Below are positions 23,740 to 35,720 of a DNA stretch of 64,000 bases, piece by piece. The DNA is taken from assembly GCA_943737045.1 (NCBI GenBank), contig CALSFV010000017.1, positions 310,001 to 374,000 on the forward strand, given 5' to 3'. The DNA is from Parapristionchus giblindavisi (Eukaryota; Nematoda; Chromadorea; Rhabditida; Diplogasteridae). Position 1 is the first letter of the stretch. The number at the start of each line of letters is the position of its first letter. A program made the translations under genes and the position numbers. The notes below the pieces were generated by a model. The model saw only the letters and a list, made by a program, of their open reading frames with translations, was not told where the DNA came from and made no database searches.

Positions 23740-23890
23740 TTCAAAACTAGTAGTCTACTTTTCATTCTCACTTGAGGTACACAGCAGGTCTACTTCAAAT
23801 GGCGTATAATACTGTAATACATAGCGTCAAATGCGCTTTCTTGTAGTAAACTTGCTGTCAGTGAAGTATTTCAAGTAGGCTGCTAGATTT
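23740..23890. repeat. MITE relic, CTCTGGTA family
   Basis: Shares AATTTCAAAACTAGTAGTC and GTATAATACTGTAATACAT-type core with the elements at 312-518 and 44863-45070; the termini are worn. Confidence 0.5.
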
Positions 23891-24077
23891 TTTTTAAATT
23901 TCAGAAAGGATCTTTCTTTGCATCTAATGCTCTCCCCCTCTCGCTCACCTCACATATCAAAACTCGATGCCACTCTCCTTTCTATCTCTCAGTATATCTC
24001 CACCTCTCTCGAGTTTCAAAAATTTCATACAAGTGACCGGATGGAATATAAATAACATTCCAAATATAGAAATTTAC

Positions 24078-24546
24078 CTCGCGGAGGTTTCTGATATACT
24101 CCACAAAATCATCCTCATTCATCGGATTTAATTCTAATGTTGATTCAATCAAATATTCACGACAAGAAGGGTCAATTTGTAGATCAATTTTGTCCCATTG
24201 CAATTCAATGCAGTCTCGAAGAGCATTACGAAGATGCAGCCTCTCGGGTCCATCATCGTTGGAAAATATGCGAAAACTTTCCGGTGCTTTTCCAAGTGGT
24301 CCGTGGATGGGACGTATCGTTTGGAAAACCGCCAAATCATTGAAAGCAATGGGATGTGATATCTTTTCACCCTTTTCGAAGCAAGAAATAATGAATTTAA
24401 GATTTAGCGATTTTTTAGTATTATTCACTTTATGAAGGAATTTTTCACAAAACTGTTCCCTCCAAGTGTCCATCGTAAAATCAAAGGCTTTAAGACTGTT
24501 GACCACCTCGATATCGATTTGTTCCCTCACAAATTCAATGTAGGTT
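24078..24546 (-). CDS. Giant split gene, exon 13
   Basis: A 156-codon exon from acceptor CATTTTCTCAG to donor CGCGAG/GTAAAT; phase 2 in and 0 out. The peptide mixes helical and polar stretches (MDTWREQFCEKFLHKVN, CFEKGEKISHPIAFND, DDGPERLHLRNALRDC, NPMNEDDFVEYIRNLRE). No motif is recognised. Confidence 0.9.
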
Positions 24547-25577
24547 CTGAGAAAATGTTGAATTTGTGGATATGAAAGGTTACAAGATTTAAGATCTGTT
24601 TTATTATTATAGATTTTAAAATAGTTTTCCTGCTCTAATACGTGCTCTTAGAGGGGATCAATAAGCTTCTGGTTACATGTTCACCTGTTTGGGGCATTAT
24701 TTGCTTTTATTTGATCGTTAATTTGTACGTAGCTTTAATAACCGGAGACACCTACCTTATTTCACAACATATTGCTACTTTTCTAACTTTTTCTTTGATG
24801 CTTTAAATTACGGTTAGCGACCTACTTAGCGATGATCAGCATGGTCGAATTAGTAAGAATCAACTTTCAAAGGTTGCGCTTGGTCGATTTTGGAAAACCC
24901 GTCGCAAAAAAAAACACAACACAACACGATCAAACTACCTTACATGGTTGAAGGGTCAACAATCATTTTCAGTCGGAAGGGTGAGATCTCATTTTCAACC
25001 GAGTTGTGGTATAGTGGTAAGTGTTCGTTGTCTTTAGTTTTTGCCCACGATTTCGATTCCACCGAGAGCATGTTATGCCAAAATAATATTGTTTTTCATT
25101 TCATGTCTGCATAATAATTTATAAAAAAGTTTCTGCATATAGTGTCTGCATAATAAATAAAGTCCAAAATTTATATATCTTTTTGTTCATAATCTTTTTT
25201 TGGTGTTTCTAACCCAAAAACCAAGTTCTCTAACTTGTCAGGGAACCGAGATATTTGCTTTTTACAATGTTATTTTACAATGTAAATTGAATTGAACAAT
25301 GTTATTTACAAGAGGGCAAAATTAACACCCTTTTGATTTTTCTGAGTGCTATTTCCGGAAAATTTTCACCATATAACAGCTGAGTATACTTAAGTGGACA
25401 AAATGGCCCCCCTAATTATCCATGAAAATCAACACAGAAGTAGTAATTGAGAAATGAGTAAAAATGTGTTTTTTTTCCAGCAATTTGGTAAAATCTTGTG
25501 TCGTTTTCTTTCGGTTTGATGGTATGCATACTGGTGATATTTCGACCAACTAGTGTGACCAGATCGGCTCTTTCGGT
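24547..25577. other. Intron with a tRNA-like relic
   Basis: AT-rich intron. At 25003-25064 GTTGTGGTATAGTGGTAAG and ATTTCGATTCC are spaced like A and B boxes, so it is probably a tRNA-derived relic. A weak open block at about 24690-24740 (minus) before CAG/GTGAAC does not fit the phase of its neighbours. Confidence 0.4.
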
Positions 25578-25579
25578 GA

Positions 25580-25646
<67 letters not shown>
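25578..25646. repeat. TA microsatellite
   Basis: About 35 TA units. It generates the spurious IYIYIY reading frame. Confidence 0.95.
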
Positions 25647-25647
<1 letters not shown>

Positions 25648-25739
25648 ATATTTTCGCAAAATTTTTAATCATGTGAATATTATTTAGGCCATACTCCCTT
25701 CTCTTGAACAATGGTAAGTATGTTTTCTAAATAAAATTA

Positions 25740-27362
25740 AGCTTACTTAAATAGTAGTTCATTTTTTACATCTTTTTCTTTGACGAAAACTAAGTTCCAG
25801 AATGACTCCTTTACGATTGTTTTCATGTCGTCCTTTTTCTTAATGCAACCAAGATGGCAGCGTAAAATTTCTGAAATGTGTTTTTTTTTTGTTTTTTTTT
25901 TTCAAAATTCGTTTTGCTTATTCATAATTGTTTAAAAAAGTCAGAATTGAGATGATTTACGAAGTAAACGAATCCCTTTTTAATTCGGTTCTAAGATACC
26001 TTTTTGAGAAACCCTCATGATGATGTTCTATAGTATTTTGCTGCTATTCCCAGTTAAATTGTTTTAGCGAAGTATTGATGATCTTTTTCGCGAACTCGAA
26101 TCGTACACTTCATGGCTTGCGAACCGTTGGAGAGCGGAACAAAGCGTTCAATGTACTTTGATCGACTCGTACAATATAGAGATCATAGAATAGAATACGT
26201 GTGGACAGTGACTATAGAACAATCAGCTTGCAAAAAGAACAACCGCATACACAACTGAGTCAACCTGCTCTCTGAAGGAGTAATTTAGGTCGCGTACACA
26301 ATGCGAAATCACTGAAGTTGTACTACTATCTTCCAATCCTCATTAGCAACATATTCAGAAATTGTGATTGGAATAAGAGGCCGTTTGTGTAAGAGTCGGG
26401 CAAATCTGGGGGAGGTTGGCACAGGCCAAAAATTTTGATACCCTCAAAACTTGTGTATAGGGGTTATCGACCATGCTGATGAAGATAGACATAGTCATTT
26501 TGGCTCCAGTGGTCCCGCAACGCCTGGGCGGGATTACGGTAAGATCACGTTTTCAGGCCATTCTCGGTCCGAGTTAGAGGTATGAAAATTGGGCTCATAG
26601 GACAGAATTCGATGGCGATGATGACTGTCTACATCATTAGTTTTGAAAATTTTTCAAAAGGTCGATTATTGGAAATTTTGATGGAGACGTTTGCGCCCCA
26701 GACGAGTATGACAGTTCGAACCGGCGTGACGAGAGGATCACAACGATGTATTATGAGCCCATATCTCACCGCTAATATTGCCTCGATATAGTGATCTGCA
26801 AAATCACGAGGAGTTATCTGCGTCTCTCTATTCCGTGCGCTCTCTCGGCAATCTCTCATTTCGCCGCGCTCTCGAGAGAGTGCGAGAGAGCGCGCGGAAT
26901 TGAGAGAGTCCTCTTGTTTACCTCTTTCGCAGATCACTATATCGAGGCAATATTAGCAGTGCAACGGAAATATGGGCATGGGCATAATACATCGTTGTGA
27001 TCCTCTCGTCACGCCGGTTCGAACTGTCATATGTACTCGTCTGGGGCGCAAACGTCTCCATCAAAAATTCCAATAATCGACCTTTTGAAAAATTTTCAAA
27101 ACTAATGATGTAGACAGCCATCATCGCCATCGAATTCTTTCCTAGGAGCCCAATTTTCATACCTCTAGCTATACTATGGACCGAGAATGGCCTGAAAACG
27201 TGATCTTACCGTAATCCCGCCCAGGCGTTGCGGGACCACTGGAGCCAAAATGACTATGCCTATCTTCATCAGCATGGTCGATAACCCCTATACACAAGTT
27301 TTTAGGGTATCAAAATTTTTGGCCTGTGCCAACCCTTGTTCGACTCTTACACAAACGGCCTC
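25740..27362. repeat. Repeat plus GAGGCCGTTTG foldback, direct copy of 12181-13825
   Basis: 25740-26376 repeats 12181-12828, and 26377-27362 is the same foldback with inverse ends and a GAGAG/GCGC-rich centre. The whole 1.6 kb is a segmental copy in the same orientation. Its right end lies 10 bp from the proposed exon at 27372. Confidence 0.85.
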
Positions 27363-27371
27363 ATAATACAC

Positions 27372-27444
27372 AGCCAAGTTTCAACAGTTACCATTTCAGC
27401 ATCAAAATTAAAGGTAAGGTCGCCCAAATCTGTCTGATGATAAT
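27372..27444 (-). CDS. Giant split gene, possible exon 12 (small)
   Basis: A 73-nt open block (YHQTDLGDLTFNFDAEMV...) from acceptor GGGATATTAG to donor GGCT/GTGTAT. Phase 1 in and 2 out is exactly what is needed between 29172 and 24546. The acceptor tract is poor and the open frame extends a little further on both sides, so the boundaries are uncertain. Confidence 0.4.
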
Positions 27445-27868
27445 CTAATATCCCAAATCGGATGATGTCGAGGCATTTTGCAAAACTTAAATTTCAGTGA
27501 CCGGAATATTTTAAAAAAAACATTTGGCAGGTGTTGACGGATCATGTTGTAAGGGATTATTTATACAGTGATAATAAACCCATACAATTTTGTGAAATCG
27601 AATGGTGAATTAAATACTGATAACAAGAGGTAAATGCCATTTTCCTCCCTTCCTTGAATAACTAAAGTAGCCCTCGTATGAAGAAGTTGAATTTCGCGAA
27701 CTTTTTTTTCAGTTGACCCAATAGACCAAACATTATTTGCTATTATATCAACAGTGAGCGTAGTGTTTATGATTTCCGTAAGATATCACGATTTTACATA
27801 AGAACATTGCATAAGTAATAGGTTGTCTCATAAGTTCCTGACTTTTTTGTCACATTTTTCGATTTCTT

Positions 27869-27930
27869 TGTTCTTAGAAATGAATGTAGCCAGCGATCTA
27901 AAATATCGTCCTTGTACATCGGTGGTATCT
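27869..27930 (+). pseudogene. Mariner transposase fragment
   Basis: Reads NVASDLKYRPCTSVV. A homologous piece (NAANDLKYHPCKSVI) lies on the minus strand at 39480-39540. It resembles the linker before the DE(K)xF catalytic block of mariner-like transposases; this assignment is from memory of the family. Confidence 0.45.
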
Positions 27931-27934
27931 TGCC

Positions 27935-28881
27935 AATATCTTATCAGCATATGGATCCCAAGTATCCAGAACTCTTGGAACTGGGAGGCAAAGAATCCGG
28001 TGAAGTCCCTCTTGACATCAACTCTTTTTTCTCATTGGTCTACTTTAAGGAATCGATGGAGAGTGGAAACGAGGAGTTCATAGCGCAAGGCATAGTCTTT
28101 AGTATAAGTAGGGTGGGGTAGGACAGCACAGCCATGCACGGCTAATTTAGCATAAATCGATATATCTCTATGCAGTAAATCACATTAGTCATGAAAGTGG
28201 TTTTTTTTGCATTTCTCAAGCTACTCGAAAAAGCAGGAAACCTCTGCTCCCGTAGTTAGAGAGTATGAGGGATGGAGATAATAGTAGATATATCGTTGAT
28301 AAGTTATAAGTCTTTCACCCATTTAGCTACCGATCACAATTTCATTCTTCAATTTTTGCTTCGAAAATCACGTTTGGGCATTTTTCCTGTCTGTTCAGTC
28401 TTATCAATCAGCATAGACTCTTCACTACTGTTATCATAGAGGACCCTTCTATCATCTCCTGTGGTTGTTTAATTGGGTAATTCCTGGTTGCGACGGGAGG
28501 TAAAAAGAAAGATAGTCATACCAAACCTCAAATTGTTGTCAATTGAGGAAAACGGTATGGATCATTTATTTTAAATTTTTGTACACTTTCGACATCCGCA
28601 AGCCCACTCAGTATAGCTGAGAGGGGAACACCGACCATGGTTGACAAAACCTCACTGGTGCGATGGGGATCCAATTCAGCTTCTTCGTGCTGTGTTTCAA
28701 AATCTATCACCATGCAATGTCCTGATTGGCAACATTGAACGACAGTGTAGTCTCTATAATGGAAGCGATGGAACCGGGTCTTCACTGTTCCATAACAAGG
28801 AGTGCCTATGCTATGCATGAGTCGCAGCATGACTTCATAGAGCTTATTCTTAAAGGAAGATAGCAAAATAAAAATTATCAC
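27935..28881 (-). pseudogene. Decayed exons related to the end of the giant gene
   Basis: Three minus-strand blocks lie in gene order. 28528-28881 is a long open frame (NKLYEVMLRLMHSIG, then TRFHRFHYRDYTVVQCC). 28044-28180 contains KLAVHGCAVLPH and ends at a donor AAA/GTAGAC. 27935-28010 contains DFTGFFASQFQEF. The third matches the start of exon 1-311 (AFNGFIASQSLEF); the second matches the relic at 551-632; the first weakly matches the end of exon 1100-1913. This looks like a fragment of a paralogue captured between mariner ends. Confidence 0.5.
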
Positions 28882-29171
28882 GATTTTTGCACAAAATTAA
28901 TTTTTACAAAATTTTCCGAAATTTTTCCATTTGAAAACAGTTGATGATGACAACATCATGCTTACACAGATGAGATAATGTGCTATCAGTAGCGCTTGGC
29001 CAGACAACTCTGTATGTTCATAGCTAAAAAAGAGAGTGCTTCAAAATCATGACACAAAAAAGTCAGGGACTTATGAGACAACCTAATACAATATCGAGTC
29101 TATCGAGCTATGTACGTGTATTAGAATAAATATTATTTTTCAGTTATTTATTTTATATATTCTTATCTCAC

Positions 29172-29216
29172 CCTTTTGGTCCTGAGTAGCAGTCATTTCA
29201 CCAAATTGTTCCTTAT
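29172..29216 (-). CDS. Giant split gene, exon 11 (45 nt)
   Basis: A microexon (KEQFGEMTATQDQK) between acceptor ACCATTCAG and donor AAAAGG/GTGAGA; phase 1 in and 1 out. A second acceptor 10 bp upstream (CTTCTCAACAG) has a better pyrimidine tract but would give phase 0, which does not match the exon at 29919. The start is therefore uncertain. Confidence 0.5.
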
Positions 29217-29918
29217 CTGAATGGTGCTGTTGAGAAGAAAACAAGATGAGTTTACAATATAATTATTTCTTATTGAACAAATATGAATTGTATGGATTCC
29301 AGCGCGGTATCTTCATTTTACAAACTAAACGTTGTAGATATGCGTAAAGTTCTATCCAATACTGGAAACACAGTGTTTTCTTATTTCTCACAACATTCGT
29401 CGATACTTTTTACGTTATTTGTATATTTATTCATCTCATAGCTAAAATTGGGTAGGTATCATACATAGTATTGTATGCTTTCTGTTCATTTACTGCATAT
29501 GCAACAAAAATGGTAGTTTTTTTTTTTCAAGTTGGAATCTTTTACTCGTCATGGTCATATCTTTATTCCCTTCTCTCCCTCTTTCTCAACGAATGCTTGG
29601 TCACTTGGATCACCCATCTCTGGATTGAAAGACTAGCCAAGATGAGAGGAGGTCGCTTCTTCCTCCTTCTTTTGTCTTTAATATTTAACTTCTACAACGT
29701 CCCAGTAATGCCCTATGCCTAATATCGAAGGTTACGAGGCTCTATCATTGTAATCATTATTGCAGATAAATATTATCTTGCCTCTCCTTGTGAGTACATA
29801 GCTATTCCACTTACTTATCAAAACAAATCAGAGGCTCATTATAGCAATGAGTTTGGATATACAAAGTGTAACATACTATCACTTGTTATTCTGGCACAAA
29901 AGATCTTTAGATACTCAC
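29217..29918. other. Intron, no gene seen
   Basis: AT-rich intron. The hydrophobic plus-strand frame at 29471-29722 has no splice context and biased composition, and I do not accept it as a gene. Confidence 0.5.
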
Positions 29919-30093
29919 CGCATAGATCACATATTTTATTTATGTAAGCGGAGTATGCATTTGTGTTGTTTAAGGTTTTATCTCCACCACAGATTGCTTC
30001 ATTCATGTGAGTAGACAGACGTAGGATGAAATTTCGTCGAGCTGCTTCCGAGAAGAAAGAACTAATCTGTTTTTTGTCTTCATAAGAAAGAAC
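29919..30093 (-). CDS. Giant split gene, exon 10
   Basis: 175 nt between acceptor AATATTTTTAG and a consensus donor (TATGCG/GTGAGT); phase 0 in, 1 out, matching 32277. The peptide is KKQISSFFSEAARRNF, then a His/Met-containing helix and YSAYINKICDLC. No longer open frame marks it, so it was found from splice signals and frame. Confidence 0.8.
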
Positions 30094-31046
30094 CTAAAAA
30101 TATTTTAAAGTGATCAAACTGATGGATTCAATCTATTTATAGGCAGTTATTATAAAGAAGCAGACCCTAATTTTTTTCTGTGATTGAATTAGACCCATGG
30201 TGGGAAAGAGTAAACAATTTATATTTGACCAAAATGTGCATAGGTTGGGGCCATTCCTGCCCGAACACACTGATATTGTCCGTATAAAATGAACTTAACA
30301 AATGGCAAACTGTATGTAAATACAGAGACAACGGGCATTTACATATTGTTGCACTCTCTCGCCTATAGGCTCTCGATTATAACTCGATTATCCTTCATCT
30401 TCCTCTCACCTAACCCGTAGGACCTTCGCCGCGCTGATTTGATATTTAAAAGAGATCGGCATAGTTTCTGAGCTATGCAAAACAGGAAGCAGTAATTGCT
30501 GTGTCATTTTCTGTGTCAGAGGGCAAAATGAAATTTGATAGAGATTTTATCAATTGATATACGGTAACAAGGTCACGGGCAGCAACTAGCAAAGGATCGA
30601 AAATGCACAGAAAAGAGTCCACTCTCTCAAAATAAGAAATTTAATATGACACGACAATGCAAAGAAGATAAGAATTTCCTTTATATGACTAATGAAAGTG
30701 AAACAAATTTTTTTATTAATGAGAAAAGAAAAACAATTAAAAGGTAAAACACACTGGTCTGAAAATGATGGGTACAAATATATCGATCGCACGATTACGA
30801 AATGATTTCTTTTGAAAAATCACAGTACCATCATTTTCGGACCATTGTGAAAATGATGGTACTTTGATAATGATAATGGCCTTTCATTTTTTCACGTTAA
30901 TAAAAAAAATTTAGTTTTTTGGTCATTAAAAGTACTTTTTTATAACCGAAATGCGTGATTAAGACAATCAAAAAAATGTTCCTACGCAAAGGCAATAAAA
31001 TGATGCGTCCAAACGCGCTTTGCAGCGGGACGCAGCGGAGCACATA
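30094..31046. other. Intron with repeat fragments
   Basis: 30276-30490 contains CCGTATAAAATGAACTT, AAAAGAGATCGGCATAGTTT and TGCAAAACAGG, relics of the element seen at 44722-44855 and 50788-51068. 30780-30870 has an ATGATGGTAC inverted pair. 30960-31045 resembles 56990-57060. Confidence 0.5.
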
Positions 31047-32152
31047 CAGTGCTCGACATAATGATAGGACACCCCTAAAATTTTGTGATTCCGGCCGAAT
31101 GGTGAATGGAAACTAAAAGATGTATATACTACTTGTATTCCCTCCTTGGATAACTAAGGTAGCCCACGTTTGAGAATATTCAATTTCCCGGTCAACGAGA
31201 AAATAATAATATTTCGAAATTTTACCGTGACATAATGATAGGACACCCCGATTTTTTTCAGAAGTTACCAATTTTTTCAAACTTCTGCATAACATCAACG
31301 GGTCAACAACAGGTTAGTAATCAATCTTATGGCCCTACCTCGAGAATGGACCGAAGATGCGATTGGGCATCCTCCTATAGAAGACAGAAATCACTTGAGG
31401 CTTGATGTCGCCCCACTCTTTTTTTATGGCAGCCTTCAACTCGGCAACGGATGCATACTGCTTCGGCAAACCGCCTATCTAATTCCGCTCCAGCAGGATG
31501 GACTATGCGGAGTATTAGGTGATGCACCAGACTACCCTCGTTCCGTTCATGATGAAGAGCCGTGCCCGCCACCAGATCTCACAGAAAGAGAGCGATTCAT
31601 TCCTTACCATATCCCCTCAAAACCATTGTTCGCGGTCGAGAACATCCCAGTTCTTCCATGCCCTACGGGCAACCCCGATGCAAACCACATGTAGAGCATA
31701 TGGGGCATCCTGGTTAGTCGTGTGCACAAGAACACCAAGCAGTATGCACCCGTTGCCGAGTTGAAGGCTGCCATAAAAAAGGAGTGGGGCGACATCAAGC
31801 CTCAAGTGATTTCTGTCCTCTATAGGAGGATGCCCAATCGCATCTTCGGTCCATTCTCGAGGTAGTGCCATAAGATTGATTACTAACCTGTTGTTGACCC
31901 GTTGATGTTATGCAGAAGTTTGAAAAAATTAGTAACTTCTGAAAAAATCGGGGTGTCCTATCATTATGTCACGGTAAAATTTCGAAATATTATTATTTTC
32001 TCGTTAACCGGGAAATTGAATATTCTCAAACGTGGGCTACCTTAGTTATCCAAGGAGGGAATGCAAATAGTATATACATCTTTTAGTTTCCATCCACCAT
32101 TCGACCGGAATCACAAAATTTTAGGGGTGTCCTATCATTATGTCGAGCATTG
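31047..32152. mobile_element. Palindromic mariner-like element
   Basis: Ends CAGTGCTCGACATAATGATA and near-inverse, long terminal repeats of about 290 bp, TA on both sides (31045-31046, 32153-32154). The inner parts of the arms are two inverse copies of the 3' end of a transposase gene (31330-31460 minus, 31735-31865 plus) reading ELKAAIKKEWGDIKPQV and RRMPNRIFGP, typical of Tc1/mariner C-termini. The catalytic region is missing. Confidence 0.85.
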
Positions 32153-32276
32153 TACTAACGGAGCTGTACTGTATAATAAAGTTCACATCTTATATGCAAT
32201 TTTAACTTTAGCGTGCATGCTAACATATACTTGTATATTCTAACCTATTTATTTTTTTAGCAAGAAGTGTTCAAAC

Positions 32277-32679
32277 CTTTTTGTTCTCCATCTCCTTTAC
32301 ATATGCATTTTCAATTATTTGTCGATCATAAATGTCCTCGCATATCTTATCGATCAATAATTTCGTCGTTTTCCGATCAAAATTTTTTGTTAGTTTCATT
32401 TTCGCTGATTCTTTACTCGTTTTCTTTTCATATAGCTCGTCGGCTGATTTCCTATACAATTGATAAGAGAAAATTTCCGCATACACATGAGAAAATCGCT
32501 TCTGTTTCGTTGGATCCAGCCATGGTTTTAAATCGTTTTGCAGATTTTGGTAGTCGTTTATATTGTCAGCATTTTTGATTAATATCTCGTTGAATATCAT
32601 TGGCCAGTCCTCGTCGTGAAAATCAAAGGATTCCAAATATTGCTTTAGCTTTTTATTCTTTCGACATTCCTTTATTTGT
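32277..32679 (-). CDS. Giant split gene, exon 9
   Basis: 403 nt between acceptor CTCATTGCAG and donor AAAAAG/GTTTGA; phase 2 in and 0 out. Encodes a lysine- and aspartate-rich helical segment (ECRKNKKLKQYLESFDFHDE, DNINDYQNLQNDLKPWLD, KKTSKESAKMKLTKNFDRK, IIENAYVKEMENKK). No recognised motif. Confidence 0.85.
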
Positions 32680-32723
32680 CTGCAATGAGTTTTGTGAATT
32701 ATGTTATAGTAATTTTTGTCTTA

Positions 32724-33213
32724 CAAGGGAAGTCAGCGGAGTCAGTCCGGGCGTTCGGGATGAGACATACACCATTCGATAGGTCTCCAAAAAAGAAGAA
32801 CTTTTTCTATTTACCATTTTTCCTGAGGACTCCTGGGCGCCGAGATATTTGCATATTCCCCACTCGCATTCTGTTGAACGAAAACCAGTCTCCTGGCTAT
32901 TCGAAGAGAGGAAGTGGTGGCCGGGTGAGATGTTTCCATCACTTTTTTCCAATGCTACCAAAGTTAGTGGAATACGAGCAAAATATTTTGAGACAAGGCC
33001 ATTGGCACCACTCGGCCACCACTTACTCTCTTCGAAGAGCCAAGAGACTGGTTGTTCATTCAACAGAAAGCGAGAGGGGAATATGCAAATATCTCGGCGC
33101 CCAGGAGTCCTCAGGAAAAATGGTAAATAGAAAAAGTTCTTATTTTTTGGAGACCTATCGAATGGTGTATGTCTCATCCCGAACGCCCGGACTGACTACG
33201 CTGACTTCCCTTG
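32724..33213. mobile_element. CAAGGGAA element, TTA duplication
   Basis: Palindromic, 490 bp, ends CAAGGGAAGTCAGCGGAGTC and inverse, flanked by TTA (32721-32723, 33214-33216). Near-identical family member at 40404-40910. Both arms give mirror reading frames (PFDRSPK, SSRTPGLT). Confidence 0.85.
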
Positions 33214-33216
33214 TTA

Positions 33217-33651
33217 GTCGTTTCCGGGGTTGTTTTATGCACCTACACAGCCATGTATTAAGACGCGAACGGCGCGATTGCGATCGTATGGAAGACCCAT
33301 TTATAATTAGCAACATATAATGGTTAAAGGGACCGAAACCTTTTTCAATGGTCTCTTCAACGTTCTACGGTCTCTCGTTGTTAGAGAACAGAGAAATAGT
33401 GTGCGCAATGAAGAGATCATTGAGAGAGGTTACGCTCACTTTAACGGCAACATCAGGAATTAGCAATAAAATGCCTAAAATCTCGTCCTGGTAGCCAGTT
33501 GAAAATTCAACAGGGAAGACTAGACAAGCTCACTCGAGACTAACTTTATCATGTTAGGAGGGGTTTTATATAGGGGAATGGGTCATGAGGAATGACGATG
33601 GTATAGGATGAGAGATCATTCTGGCCTGACCTCTGATCTGTGAGCTGTCTA
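33217..33651. other. Intron with a repeat shared with 43.6 kb
   Basis: 33345-33470 (CAATGGTCTCTTCAACG, TCTCTCGTTGTTAGAGAACA) is an inverse relative of 43570-43690. The rest shows no gene. Confidence 0.5.
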
Positions 33652-35310
33652 CAGGGTGGGGATTAATTATTGACACACCGTAAAAACGGAATATCTTTTT
33701 TCAAAAAAATCGAGTTCCGTTCAAATGTATACCAAATAATCTTTAAACATCTGGGAATACAATAAAACAATCATTGCTCGATTCTGCCTCCATTGGGCTT
33801 TATGACGTCTTTGAGAAGGGAGGGGTACGCCTCTCTATATTGAATATAAAGACTTCGTGAACAGAATGAAATCATTGACAAAGTACTTTGTATCGATTGA
33901 CTACCCTATATACTTAGTGCATAAAAGAATATTCAGAACATTGAATACTAATCCATCAATATCCATTAAATATGCAACTAGTAATAGTGATATATGCATT
34001 CGTTGTCTATGATAAACTTGCTTTGGTATAGCCAATGTTTCCAATAAGAGGTAGAAGTAGACAGACCACTTCCCAGACGATCGATAACGACTGCGCAACC
34101 TAGTGATCTACCTGAACAGAGACACACATGCGCCTCTCTCACTCTATCCATTCTTCTCTCATTCTATCCTAGTCGACTCGCATCAATCGATATGAGAGGA
34201 ACATCTACCCAGGGAATAAGGATCCAATCGATTCGGCTCAAGGATACGTAAGTATGGATTATAATGTACAGATTAGTGTCACTTTCGCTAAAAGATATAT
34301 GCATGAATTTTGGCAATATTAGTCTCATATTTTCATACAGTTATGATGTGTATTGTTTAATGTATTCATTCACGTTATTGTATTATTTACTAACATTAGA
34401 AATGAGATTTTGCATGAATTTGCTATAGAATTATCATAATAAACTTTTACGTAAACTAACTCAATGGGGGTTCTACTGAAGATGGCCAACCCCATTGGGT
34501 AGAGGTTCACTGTCTAGAACCTAATGGCCGAAACAGTGAATCTCGCCTCAACTAATAACTACTTTTGATTCATTAATATCTAATTTTATGAGTACATTTG
34601 CATGTTTTACTATTACATATTTCGCTTATAAATTGATACGCGGATAGGGCAGACCCTCATGACCGTGTTCTCCGATGAGAAGCTGTTCATCGTGCATTCC
34701 GCCTATAACCCCCAGAGTCACCGAATGCTTAATGTGGACCCCCAGGTTGCTACCTGCAATGGTAGGATTGTCCATACCACCTCCAAATCCCTAAAAACTA
34801 ATGGCTTGGGCAGGTATTTTCGCCGTAAAGGTTTGTGGATCCGGGCGCCAAGATCAACAAGAAGTGCCTAGGGAAGATAGTCAAGGACGCATAGTTCCCC
34901 TGGAGCCGTTCCCACTTCGGAAACTGTTCGTGGACCTCCGAGCAGGATGGAGCGCCAGTTTATAAGGCAAAGATCGTTAAGGCGAGGTGAAAGGAGCAGT
35001 TTTTCGAATACATCCGAGGATACTATTGGCTGCCTCCTAGCCCGATCTCAGCCCCTGGTCTACTCAGCCTGGGGCACCTTGGAGGATAGGTCCTGCACTG
35101 CTCCCCATACAAAGCTAGAGACCCTGAAGAAATCTTTGGAGAAGGAGTGGTCGAAGATGAACGCCACCTACCTGCGTATATTGAGAGAGGCGTACCGCTC
35201 CCTTCTCAAGGACGTCATCAAGCCCAATGGATTCAAAATCGAGCAATGATTGTTTTATTGTATTCCCAGATGTTTGAAGAGTATTTGGTATATAATAAAC
35301 AGTGAAACGT
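33652..35310. mobile_element. Rearranged mariner remnants
   Basis: 33652 starts with CAGGGTGGGGATTAATTATT preceded by TA, and 33652-33845 is a minus-strand copy of the 3' end of a transposase. 34653-35310 carries a longer plus-strand piece of the same family. The two are in opposite orientation with about 800 bp of unrelated AT-rich DNA between them. A right terminus of this family lies at 57225-57327. Confidence 0.65.
34653..35249 (+). pseudogene. Tc1/mariner transposase pseudogene
   Basis: Reads FSDEKLFIVHSAYNPQSHR (second catalytic Asp/Glu block), then in shifted frames FGNCSWTSEQDGAPVYKAK and WLPPSPDLSPWSTQPGAPW (third catalytic block), ending with AYRSLLKDVIKPNGFKIEQ. At least two frameshifts and the missing N-terminus make it inactive. 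Confidence 0.8.
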
Positions 35311-35529
35311 GTGATCGAAGAAAAATAAACGAAGATGATGACAATGCTAACGATAATGAATTGCTCACAGGTTAAAGAGTAGGATAATGGACGAATCTTT
35401 GGAATAATAGACACTAAACATAATTGGTTAGGGAAACTCTATTTGATTGCCAGGTTGTACCAAAAGTCTTGCCGCTCTAGGAAAGAAGCTGTAATGTCTA
35501 TAATTAAATCTAGATCCGGGGTTGTTAAA

Positions 35530-35720
35530 GTTGAGCATGTTTCGTGTGGTATAAGGGCGAAAATAGTGGGATTTTTTTATTGGAGATTTTATATTTTCCT
35601 CTAAGTAGGTTCATGGCTGTCCTCAAATCTATGTGCTCTCTGCGCTTCTCTAAGGACTCTCGGCCCAACTGGGCGTTTCTCAGTGCGCTACAGGGCACAG
35701 TATCCCAAGTATGGCTGTAA
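35530..35720 (-). pseudogene. LINE C-terminal fragment
   Basis: The minus strand reads SHTWDTVPCSALRNAQLG, then RREHIDLRTAMNLLRGKY, like the C-terminus of LINE reverse transcriptases (family resemblance from memory). No reverse transcriptase core is nearby. Confidence 0.5.

Larger units (their letters stand above)
27821..29083. mobile_element. Mariner-like element with host-like cargo
   Basis: Terminal repeats of about 34 bp (GGTTGTCTCATAAGTTCCTG and inverse) are flanked by TA at 27819-27820 and 29084-29085, giving 1.26 kb, a typical mariner size. It has no intact transposase. It holds a short transposase-like piece at 27869-27930 and, on the other strand, decayed exons resembling the surrounding gene. 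Confidence 0.8.

Noticed and set aside
24690..24740. Possible small exon (YVQINDQIKANN) before CAG/GTGAAC
   Set aside because: Its only acceptor gives a phase that does not match the exons on either side, and the acceptor tract is purine-rich.
25429..25659. Reading frame of repeated Ile-Tyr
   Set aside because: Translation of the TA microsatellite.
29471..29722. Hydrophobic 83-codon plus-strand frame
   Set aside because: AT-rich composition yields Phe/Leu/Tyr runs; no splice signals, no homology recognised, lies in an intron on the opposite strand.
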